Shown here: positions 55,796-64,000 of the stretch, piece by piece
Position numbering within the stretch: position 1 is the stretch's first letter
How the letters are laid out: each line of letters starts with the position of its first letter
From: Globodera rostochiensis
Taxonomy: Eukaryota > Nematoda > Chromadorea > Rhabditida > Heteroderidae
Assembly (NCBI GenBank): GCA_018350325.1
Contig: JAEVLN010000002.1
Location: 62,001-126,000, forward strand
Length of the DNA stretch: 64,000 nucleotides
Reading direction: 5' to 3'
Notes under the pieces: generated by a model
The model's input: the letters and a program-made list of their open reading frames with translations, nothing else
Databases searched by the model: none
Told to the model about the DNA's origin: nothing
Position numbers and translations under genes: made by a program

Positions 55796-55882
55796 TTAAA
55801 ATCAATTATAAGCGCAGAAATCTCCGACAAATCCCAACTCAAAGCAATTGGGAATTTAAAAACTAAAGCTTTAAACATTTAA
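55796..55882 (+). CDS. Coding-like island, unknown
   Basis: Twenty-eight codons between stops: LKSIISAEISDKSQLKAIGN then LKTKALNI and stop. Hydrophilic and helix-like. No clear splice sites. Confidence 0.3.
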   Translation, partial: LKSIISAEISDKSQLKAIGNLKTKALNI

Positions 55883-55929
55883 GCAAAATAATAAATTAAA
55901 GGCCGTAAATTCCTGTTGATAATAAATAA

Positions 55930-56013
55930 TCCGTCCCGAAACTCGGAGGACAGTGCGTAAAAATGCCGGACTATTTGATAGAAATAAAATATGCCTCAAC
56001 TAATAAAAATTAA
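55930..56013 (+). CDS. Coding-like island, unknown
   Basis: Twenty-seven codons between stops: SVPKLGGQCVKMPDYLIEIK then YASTNKN and stop. It is followed by a complete 21-codon ATG frame at 56044-56109 (MRETHTTTVNRIIYNLKKSF, K). No family recognised. Confidence 0.3.
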   Translation, partial: SVPKLGGQCVKMPDYLIEIKYASTNKN

Positions 56014-56140
56014 TAAATAAAGTTTTATAGATAAAAAAGAAAAATGCGAGAAACCCACACCACCACCGTTAACCGGATAATATACAATTTAAAAAAGAGT
56101 TTTAAATAATAATAATAATTATAGAAACAAATCCTTCTGA

Positions 56141-56275
56141 GCAGTCTTTAAAGGATATCTTATCAATAAATTAAGCCTTACAGTCATCGAGTACGGAAAA
56201 ATTCAAAGAAAATACTTTAAAATACAAAGATTCGCTCCAAAAAATTGGCATAGCACATTCTTCCAAGTGGTATAA
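56141..56275 (+). CDS. Coding-like island, 44 codons
   Basis: A stop-to-stop frame: AVFKGYLINKLSLTVIEYGK then IQRKYFKIQRFAPKNWHSTF, FQVV and stop. A possible acceptor is CTTCTGAGCAG just at its start. Basic and aromatic residues (YGK, RFAPKNWH) give it a protein-like texture. No family recognised. Confidence 0.38.
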   Translation, partial: AVFKGYLINKLSLTVIEYGKIQRKYFKIQRFAPKNWHSTFFQVV

Positions 56276-56375
56276 ATATTAAATGAAATATTTTTGAAAA
56301 AATTATTCATGCCATTAGCTAGCTGCCTTGTCTGATGAGCGCTTAATGCGACGACCATATTTTGTGTCATTCTAA

Positions 56376-56555
56376 GATAAATTTTATGAATTTAAATATG
56401 GAAACGATAATTATATAAAGGGCCCCGGATATTTATGTGTAATACGGCGAAAAAATATTCATTTTTGCGTTGGTTTTAGCTTTTTTGGTCCAGTGACTGA
56501 ATTCGACAGTAAATTATTTCGCTTCCTTTTGATTTTTTTCAGATTCTTGATTTAA
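56376..56555 (+). CDS. Coding-like island, 59 codons
   Basis: The frame opens after the TAA at 56373-56375: DKFYEFKYGNDNYIKGPGYL then CVIRRKNIHFCVGFSFFGPV, TEFDSKLFRFLLIFFRFLI and stop. The first 40 residues have diverse codons; the tail is T-rich and may be intron read-through, with a donor candidate GACA|GTAAAT near 56500. An acceptor candidate TCATTCTAAG ends at 56376. One of the longest frames without an ATG here. No family recognised. Confidence 0.4.
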   Translation, partial: DKFYEFKYGNDNYIKGPGYLCVIRRKNIHFCVGFSFFGPVTEFDSKLFRFLLIFFRFLI

Positions 56556-56786
56556 TCTTTTTATCAAAATTGTATTGTTCGAATTAATTAATTTCATTTT
56601 CAGCTGGCATTTTACCAGCTATACAAACCCAAAAATATATATATCAAATTAGTCGAAATTTTGTGGTAAAGTTTAATTCTATTTTTATGCAATACTTATT
56701 ATTTTTAGAATTTAAATTATATGTTGCATAAAAATTCATTGTGAATTTTTTATTAAATTGCCTTCGGTGTTTTAATTGATATACAT

Positions 56787-58011
56787 TAGGGTTGTGGGCG
56801 GTCGGTTTTAAACCGGGGGTACCGGTTTTCGGTTAGGCCGGTTTACCGACCCCCGGTTTTCGGTTTCGGTTTTTGGCCGACACCCGGTTAACCGAAAACC
56901 GAAAACGGCTTTTGGCAAATTTTATTTTTATTTTTTTGGACGAATTCAGTTTTCTTAAAAATCAATGTTGAGAAAAAAAGAATTTTGAAATAAATTTATC
57001 ACATCTTTCTGAGCTTTTGCTTCAATTTTCTTAACAAATATTACCATTCCCCGCTGGGCCCCCTCCACTTTTACGTAAACATATTTTTTTTGAAAAATTT
57101 CCCGAAACTCCGAAAATGCGTAATTTTGCCAAGTTTATTAACAAAAATCCCAAAAATTTTCCCGGCGATCGGAGAATGTCGGACTACTTCCATTTCTAAA
57201 AACTTTAAAAAATTTTGAAATTTGCGTAAGAAACGTTATAAACCCCCCGAAATGCCCCCCCCCCTACGACTTTTTTTTGTTGCCCCGAAAACTTTTCCTG
57301 GCTAAGGCCCTGTTAGTGGCTCTATTTAGGCCCATTTTTCTTTTGAGGCGGGATAGGAGGGTGGGGGGGGGGCGTCGGCGGTACCAATAGGCGCCGCCGA
57401 GAAAATTTTGAATTTTTGACTCAATTTGTTAACAGATTTTCGGCCAAAAATTTAAAAATCCGGGTCATTTTTTGAAGCTTTTTAGGAGGTGATAAGAGTC
57501 CGGGAATTTTTTTTTGAAATTTAACGAATTGGTTAAGAAAATTGGCCCACAATTTTACAAAAATAAAATTAAATTTCAATTATTTGCTTCGTCACCAGAG
57601 ATGCATACCGAAAAAAATAAACTATACAGTCGGGGTCACTCAAGTTTTCATTTTTTACAGTGAATTCGTCCAATCACACTTGTGAATTTTATTTAATTAA
57701 AAAAAATTGTGAATATAAAAATTTTTGGAATTCTTTACACACCGTAAAGTTCAGAGGGGGTTTGAAAGCGCAGACCGGATCTGAACCTACTCCCACCACA
57801 GTTCAGTTCCTACACCACTCACCACTACACCAGCCTTCTCATCATCGGTTCCCCATAAAATCCCACCATTTTTCAAACCGAAAAACCGATAAACCGGTAC
57901 CCCCGGTTTTCGGTTAGGCCGGTTTTACGCCCCCCGGTTTTCGGTTTCGGTTTTTGGGTAAAAAAGCCGGTTTTCGGTTTCGGTTCGGTTAACCGACCGC
58001 CAACAACTCTA
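56787..58011. mobile_element. hAT-like element with CCGGTTTTCGG arms, about 1.2 kb
   Basis: Left end TAGGGTTGTGGGCGGTCGGTT; right end in reverse complement TAGAGTTGTTGGCGGTCGGTT (19 of 21 paired). Arms carry GGTTTTCGGTTAGGCCGG words. The core has GC-rich patches including GGGGGGGCGTCGGCGGTACC and no transposase. Flanking 8-mers (ATATACAT, ATTTTAAT) do not match well, so the target duplication is eroded. The 85-codon ORF at 57660 lies inside and is composition-driven. Confidence 0.8.
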
Positions 58012-59510
58012 ATTTTAATTAAATTATTAAGTTAAATAAAATTAAAGTGCATCTTTTGTTAATTTTTTTTTTGTTAACAAAATTGAGTGTCCAAATTAAA
58101 AACTGATTAATGTGTCGAGCGAATAATGGGTAGTGAGCCGAACGGTCGGCTTTTGCTACCCAAATACCTAATTAATTATATTATATTTTTAGTTTATTTT
58201 ATTTTATTTTTTCATTTTGATTTATCCTGATTTTCAATGACATTTTTTGAACCTTTTTATTGAAATGCTTTTATATAACATAAAACGAGTCGAATTTACT
58301 AATTTTTTAAATTCCGCCTATCTCGTCTAATATAAGTTTTTGTTCAGAAATTTGCAGCCTTTTCACAATTTAATATTTTTCCGAGCTTCACTTGGTAGCG
58401 TTTGAATTTTATTATTTATGCTTGTCATGAAAGCTTTTATGTTAGATATTCTATTGGCCATACATTTAATATTTTTAACATTTCTTTAAGAGAAAAATAC
58501 CCTTTTTCAGATTATTTCTTTAGAGGCGTAAACAATATATTGTTTATTTTAGTGTTTTGTGAATCTATATTTATTTTATTTAGTATATCGAAAAAAACTA
58601 CATGAATTTTCATTGAATTTTTTGAATAAAGCGAATAATTTTTGTATTAATTTTAAAATTGATATAAATATTAAATGATTATCACGCTTGTTGCAGAAGA
58701 TAAAATGCTTCAATTGCAACACTTTATTTTTATAAATGTAAATAAAAAACTCTCGGATTTAAAAGCCACACAATTCACACTTGTTTTGGCCCTGGTAAAT
58801 TTGCCTACCCCATCGATTCCACAACTTGCTCCGTGACTGTTTTTTGAATAGCCAACACATAATTTATTTCCATTAAAATTGGTTTTAAAATCTTTATGTT
58901 TATGCTACTAAAAGGTGGTGATATTTATAGTTAAAAACCCTAAATTATTATTTGTTTAATTTTTGAGAGTACGATGATGTATGTTATTTCGGCATTTTAA
59001 CTTAATTTCTATAATATAGCTATTTATAAATTTGTCATATTTTAGCACAAGTATTTCGCTTTTTTAAAATAAATGTATTACAACGGAGAAAAATGTATTT
59101 ATAATTTTTTGATGATCATTAATAAATTTCCAACTTTAAATTACAATTTTGTAACCGCTCCAATTGTTGACATTACAAATGATCAGTTTTATTTCATTTT
59201 TATGTGGTCAAATTACTCATTTCTTTATTACATTTAAAGCAAGATTTAGAACCATGAAAAGCCTAACCATTATAAATTCAATAATTTTTATTAAGTAAAA
59301 TTTAAAATAACAAACTATTGTATCTAATTGGTCTATTAAGAGTACTTATTACCTAATTTTTAAATATATGAAATTAAATTAATACTTAATAACCTAGCTA
59401 TTTTTTATTATTTCAATATTAATATATAAAATTTTAAAATATTTGAATTTAAAAAAAGTTCCCAAAAATTCAAAAGATAACAGATAAAGATTTAAGGAAA
59501 TACTTAATTT
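58012..59510. other. T-rich stretch then switch to A-rich near 59.45 kb
   Basis: No supported gene. The 67-codon frame at 58402-58605 is AT-driven apart from HESFYVRYSIGHTF and is left out. Confidence 0.45.
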
Positions 59511-59512
59511 AG

Positions 59513-59611
59513 TATGAAATTAAAAAGCGGTGTTTAAATGTTCAAAGCAATTTGGCTGAACACACAAATGAAGCCCGTGTAACGACACATGAAGTCGGAC
59601 ATGCAGCATGA
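59513..59611 (+). CDS. Island with HEVGHAA motif
   Basis: A 32-codon frame after a TAG: YEIKKRCLNVQSNLAEHTNE then ARVTTHEVGHAA and stop. H-E-x-G-H-A preceded by a basic/polar R-V-x-x is the zinc-binding motif context of M41 (FtsH/AFG3) peptidases. The AAA domain and the downstream Asp ligand are not seen. It could be a relic exon or chance. Compare 36374-36463. Confidence 0.33.
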   Translation, partial: YEIKKRCLNVQSNLAEHTNEARVTTHEVGHAA

Positions 59612-59976
59612 AAAAAATGAATCTTTTTTTTTCGTATTTAAATCACAAAAATTTAAACTATTTTTAAATAAAAATATATAATTAAACAAACTTAAAAATG
59701 AAGTGAATAAAAAAGTTTGGCTTTTAAAAAATGAATTAATTCAAATAATAATTAAAAAATATCATTTAAAATTGATTTATTAAAAATAATTAAACTGTTG
59801 GAATAAAAGTGAAACTAGCTAGATTCATATAAATTTACAAAAATCTTCAAATAGACTTCAGAACTATACAGCTTCACTTTAATTAGGAATCAATTTTTTA
59901 ATAATTTAATTAAACGGCAATTTAGATAATGAATAAGTTTAATTAAATTCTTTTCTTATAAAAATTAAGTTGATAA

Positions 59977-60030
59977 CTGTGCGCGGACTATCAGAAATGT
60001 GTTCATCAATTAAAATATGCGCTCAACAAG
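59977..60030 (+). CDS. Donor-bounded island, partner of 47926-47997
   Basis: LCADYQKCVHQLKYALNK ends at AAG|GTAAAC; the sequence after the donor (TAAATAAAATTTTGAAAGA) matches that after the donor at 47998. The exon bodies themselves are not clearly alike, so this could be two different exons brought to the same intron sequence. Confidence 0.32.
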
Positions 60031-60696
60031 GTAAACTAAATAAAATTTTGAAAGACAAAGAAATTTTATGCCGTGGCGTGCGGCAAAGCGATTGACAAGG
60101 TCCTTTTAAACATTTTGGGCCAAAACCAAACAAAAAATAAAGGCAAGCGTCATTATTATCTACAAAAGATAAAATCATTAAAGTTTAAAAATATTAATAT
60201 TAATTTGTACATAAATGTTTTTTTGGAATGTCGACAAAATAATATGAAACTATTTAATACATTTAACAAATACACATCAAAATTTATTAAAACAAAATGA
60301 AAAAATATATAAATTAATTTTTCAGCTTAAATGCAACCTCAGAAACATAAATAAAGTTTGGAATATAAATTACAGGCTTATTATAATATCAGCAACTAAG
60401 TTAAAAAAATTTAAAAATAAGCTAATAATTTAAAAGGTCAGTTATTTCGAAAATAAATAACCAAAAACCATTAAAATCGGTAAGATTAAAAGGACAACCA
60501 CAACGAACTAGATGCGATGAGCTGTGGTTCGAGAACAAATTGAAAGATAAAGTTAAAATTCAAATTAAAATAAGGGAATATGATTAACTTGCATCTGTAT
60601 ACGTATTTTTACTCTATAACAAATAAATTTAATAATTTTTCATTATACATTTTGGAACAGTGAATAAGAACAAAAAAGACTAAATATAAAATAACC

Positions 60697-60990
60697 AGGG
60701 ATAGCTATTTTTAAGTTTTTGCCTATTTTTCTGCAGCCTTGTTTGGTGAATTATGCAAGAAAAACATTAATTAAAAAAATACAATAAACTTCGATTTTTT
60801 TTATTGTCAAATCCTTCATAGAATTTTGCGCCTTTTTTGCAATTTTTTCTTGCCTAAAAGTAGCGTCCCTACTGATTGATAATTTTACCATGTAAAAATC
60901 GCACCTACTTTTGCTTATAAACTCGGTTTTTGGAGCCTATTTGGCACTTTTTTCTCACCTATTTTATGTACCAATTTCGAGATTTTTCGA
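60697..60990. mobile_element. Decayed relative of the 27.4 kb MITE
   Basis: Contains GCCTATTTGGCACTTTTTTC-like and AGCGTCCCTACT words that parallel the internal repeats of 27415-27995. Ends are not recognisable. A similar trace lies at about 47560-47720 (TTTTACGCATAATTGATTGG). Confidence 0.35.
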
Positions 60991-61229
60991 ACATAAAATT
61001 TTTATTCCTTATAATAATCAAGTTAATAAATTAATATTTTTATTAAAAACAATCAAAACGGTCTTTCAGTTATAAAATTAATGAAAATAGAGAACTATTA
61101 AAAAATATTATGAAAAATATCAAAAAAATTGTCATTTTGATAAACAAAATTTACAAATAAGATAATATTCTCTCGAAATCTGTACATCTGCCACCATTTA
61201 AAAATTATTTTGATAAAAACTATAAATAA

Positions 61230-61680
61230 CAAAAGCAGAAACTGCAATTGCTTATAATTAAACAAATAACTCTGCACATTTTTCATAACATTTTTTAAAA
61301 TAAATTTTTGAAAGTTTTCAACCTCTGTAAAATTTACATCTTAATTTAAAATAAACTAAAATATTTTAAATTGCATTTTTAATTCTTTAAAGCGACATTA
61401 ATTAGCATTACTCTTAAATTGATATAGATGAACCTACTTCCAGGAAAAACGCTGCAACAGAACACCAAGCAGCGATAAAAATGTGCACTACGCGCAAGCA
61501 TTTAAAAAACAAAAAAGTTAATGTTGTTAAAAAATGTCAAAAATACCAAAATACTATCAAAGCGCAATAATATATAAAAAATCAAAAAAAAAAAAGAAAT
61601 AAAGAAATAAATTGCGAGGCTATTAAATAAATAATTTTAAAAAAGTGTTAATTATACCAACTAAATCTAACATTTTATGA
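61230..61680 (+). repeat. Dispersed duplication block B, copy B5, with ERCPP exon copy
   Basis: Matches 4440-5000 directly. The exon copy at 61444 starts after CTACTTCCAG and reads EKRCNRTPSSDKNVHYA; its donor is lost (GCAAGC). A fragment matching 3960-4040 lies just before, at 60331-60400. Confidence 0.75.
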
Positions 61681-61702
61681 ACCGCAAAAAAAGCTACAAA
61701 AG

Positions 61703-61885
61703 ATGCATAAGAACTGTTTTCTAAAAATCATACAAAAATTTTATACTCATTTCAAATATTGGAAGGAAAAATTCCTAAACATGAGAGTAAATGAACCAAC
61801 GAATGCACAAAATACTTTCCTTCTGGCACTGCGCCAATCAATTTTCTCTGTTTTCCGCGATTTTTATTATTTATTTTCATCATAA
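61703..61885 (+). CDS. Hypothetical ORF, 60 codons
   Basis: A complete ATG-to-TAA frame: MHKNCFLKIIQKFYTHFKYW, then KEKFLNMRVNEPTNAQNTFL, LALRQSIFSVFRDFYYLFSS. The middle (ATGAGAGTAAATGAACC and CTTCTGGCACTGCGCC) has non-AT-driven codons. Not present in B1. No family recognised. Confidence 0.4.
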   Translation: MHKNCFLKIIQKFYTHFKYWKEKFLNMRVNEPTNAQNTFLLALRQSIFSVFRDFYYLFSS

Positions 61886-61889
61886 ACAA

Positions 61890-63620
61890 ATTTTAAATAA
61901 ATAGTTTATAAGTAAATGATTGGCAAAATCATTACAAAAATAATCGATCTACATGTTGTTAAATAATAAAAAACCGCTAATTTGTAAGCCTCCTGTCTGG
62001 AGCAACATACGAGACTGTTTTGAACCGTATATAAACCAAATTATAAGCTTTTGATTTCTCTACAAAGCAATTTGTTATATTTCATAAATAAACAATATTT
62101 TTATGAAAATCTATTCCCAATATATTTAATTGGAAGACATTGAATATAACGTATAATTATTAAAAACCCAAAAAAGTTTTATGAATTTTTAAAAAAATTA
62201 CAAGTTAATTAGTTGGATTGACAAATGCACATATGAAAAATAAAAATTTCGCGCAAAGAATGAAAGTCAACCGATTATAAATAAATTTAATCATTGAGCA
62301 ATGGGTACAATTGTTGATGATTTATTTAATGAAAAATACACCAAATATAAAATATAGTTTTATTGTTAATTTAAACAATACATAAAGAAGTGACTCAAAA
62401 GTACACGACTTCCATCGGACTTGATCACTGAAGCTTCAACATAAGCAAAGACAGTTAATTTAAGAGTGACATAATAAACAGACACTGTAAAAAAATTATA
62501 AAAAAAAAATTTGTCTCTTTAAATACATTGCTATTACAATGTTAAAAAACTCAGAAATTCCAAAACAATACATTAAGACCCAGTATGCGGTACAAGAGCG
62601 TTGGTTATGCTTATATCATTAATTAGTTATTATTTCTAACGAACTAATCATTTATAAAATTATCTATTAATAAAAATTTCTGATTGTCAAGAAAGGGAAA
62701 CAAATAAAAATTAATATAAAATATTGGAACTCTTTATTAAGCCATAAACTCAGCGGCAAAACAAATACTTGAATTAATCTCAGAAAAGAATGAAATTAAT
62801 ACATCGTTTATATTTGTTGGCAGGAATGTTTTTGGACTTAAGTAGCAGCCCTGCTGATAATAATCAAAAATAAAGGCAATATAATAAAATGTAAATAAAA
62901 AATGCTTTTAACGCGTCAAAGTGGCCAGCCCATACATTCCAAGACAGCGGCCTTCCAAGGCGTTTCGTAAAGCAAACCAATTAACGGTTTAATTAATCAC
63001 AGTTTCAAAATAAAACTGATTTAAATGTTTCTTGACAAGATTTTACACCTACGGAATCAAAACAGATTTCCACAATAATAAAAAAAATAAAACAATATTA
63101 ATAATAATTGAAAAAACTATACTTAGCATGGATCAATCGATGCACCGATATTAAATATGGCAAAATATAATAGTTAAATTTAAAATATACAAAAATACCT
63201 TCTGACACAAAAGTTTTTGAAAGTTTTGTGGTGTCAAATCCGCAAATATTTATTTTAAAAAATTTTAATTTCAAACCTTTGTCTAAGCCATATGTGTTTA
63301 AAATTATACAAGAAAGTACAATTAGCTATTCAACTTGGCCAGTCTAAGCTGCCCAAACCTGTGGCAGAAAATATGGGTTAATAAGAAAATAAAAATATTT
63401 TTCATTTTGTTATTGCTAAAAATTCTATTATATCAAGTGAACATTTTTATAAAAATGGCGTTAATATTCACATAAACTGATTTAAAAATTAAACCAATTA
63501 TGAAATGGTACAGTTATAAGTAATATTTCAAAAAGCAATATGATATTGTGGCAAAGTGAAAAGAACAACTGCTACAATACTCCTTCTCTTCACATCATCT
63601 ATGTATAAATAGCTTGTCTA
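61890..63620. other. A-rich stretch, no supported gene
   Basis: Presumably intergenic DNA downstream of the minus-strand gene that ends at 63626. No repeat ends or motifs recognised. Confidence 0.45.
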
Positions 63621-63625
63621 ATACT

Positions 63626-63764
63626 TCAATTTTCAATTAATTCCAAAAATCGCAAATTCAGCGGATAAAACATTGGCAATTCCTGGCCGAGCAGCACATC
63701 GTACATGTTCAGCACCAGAAGGTCCATGCGCAGTTCCGGAGGTTGCGCACGGTCAAATTGTTCA
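63626..63764 (-). CDS. Terminal coding exon of a gene extending past the right edge
   Basis: On the minus strand a strong acceptor TTTATTTTCTTGTCCTCAG precedes 139 bases. One base completes a codon, then 45 codons read EQFDRAQPPELRMDLLVLNM, YDVLLGQELPMFYPLNLRFL and ELIEN, then TGA at 63626-63628. The exon is about 50% GC with varied synonymous codons, far from the window average, as expected for a conserved gene. The frame happens to stay open upstream into the intron to 63934, but that part is unlike coding sequence. Family not recognised; the upstream exons lie beyond 64000. Confidence 0.68.
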
Positions 63765-64000
63765 CTGAGGACAAGAAAATAAAAAAGTGCCATGTTTTGG
63801 TGCAATTTCGGTATTTTTGGCATATTGCTGCATATTCTGTTTCGTGTTTTTTTTGTTGCATATCCGGTATCATCAAAAAGCCGGGAGAGGGGGCCGGGAT
63901 CCCTGAAAATCCCACGCGGGATTGTTTTTATCACCTATTAGTTGCAAACATAAAAAATGGTTTAAAGCGTAAAAAAACAGTTTAGGTTTTTGAAATTCCA

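Noticed and set aside
57660..57917. 85-codon ORF with Pro/His-rich tail
   Set aside because: It sits in the 56787-58011 element and ends within its arm repeats.
56787..58011. 8-bp target duplication
   Set aside because: Flanking 8-mers match at only five positions, so I do not claim one.
1..64000. tRNA, rRNA, CRISPR or bacterial operon signals
   Set aside because: No cloverleaf boxes, rRNA core phrases, regularly spaced repeats or Shine-Dalgarno-led gene strings were seen. This is a visual search only.

Overview
The window looks like AT-rich, repeat-laden nuclear DNA from a multicellular eukaryote, most likely an invertebrate animal. The reasons are GT-AG style splice signals, no long continuous open frames, several hAT-type miniature transposons (MITEs) with 8-bp target duplications, and a Ty3/Gypsy reverse-transcriptase fragment. 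The species cannot be named from the sequence. I recognised no rRNA, tRNA, CRISPR array, bacterial operon or complete conventional gene.

Coding potential comes as many short GC-richer islands of 15-70 codons in A/T-rich DNA. Some end exactly at splice-like AG or GT sites. A few recur in diverged copies with frame and key residues kept: the ERCPP exon near 4.74, 51.4 and 61.45 kb, the SMISD exon near 5.6 and 50.6 kb, and the NEAKV terminal exon near 0.35 and 41.1 kb. These support decayed or fast-evolving paralogous multi-exon genes. Stop codons are rare wherever GC rises, so both strands are often open, and most islands are offered at low confidence. The best conventional call is the minus-strand terminal exon at 63626-63764, whose gene continues beyond the right edge.

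Region by region. 0-2.1 kb is duplication block A, with a decayed MITE. 2.3-3.1 kb holds a GAAGACCCCC array and an intact MITE. 3.6-8.8 kb is block B with the best exon-like islands. 8.8-12.8 kb has a 77-codon ORF at 10927. 12.5-32 kb is a long T-rich segment with repeat pairs E (14.1 and 19.7 kb) and D (16.7 and 27.0 kb), the Gypsy fragment at 20.5 kb, an intact MITE at 27.4 kb, and membrane-like islands. 32-41 kb is A-rich, with a repeated Cys-containing island (33.6 and 36.8 kb), a HEAGH-containing island at 36.4 kb, and nested transposons at 39.1-40.5 kb. 41-50 kb carries second copies of blocks A and B and many plus-strand islands. 50.3-54.3 kb is inverted relative to block B and then carries a signal-peptide-like exon and a 70-codon membrane-like frame. 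54.3-56.6 kb is forward again with a run of plus-strand frames. 56.8-58.0 kb is another hAT-like element. 59.4-61.9 kb repeats block B pieces.

At the largest scale the plus strand alternates between A-rich and T-rich segments with sharp switches near 8.5, 10.0, 12.5, 32.3, 50.3, 54.3, 56.4 and 59.45 kb. At 50.3 and 54.3 kb the switch coincides with a visible change in copy orientation, so the skew may record an inversion mosaic. How the genes work together cannot be stated, because no pathway or complex is identifiable.
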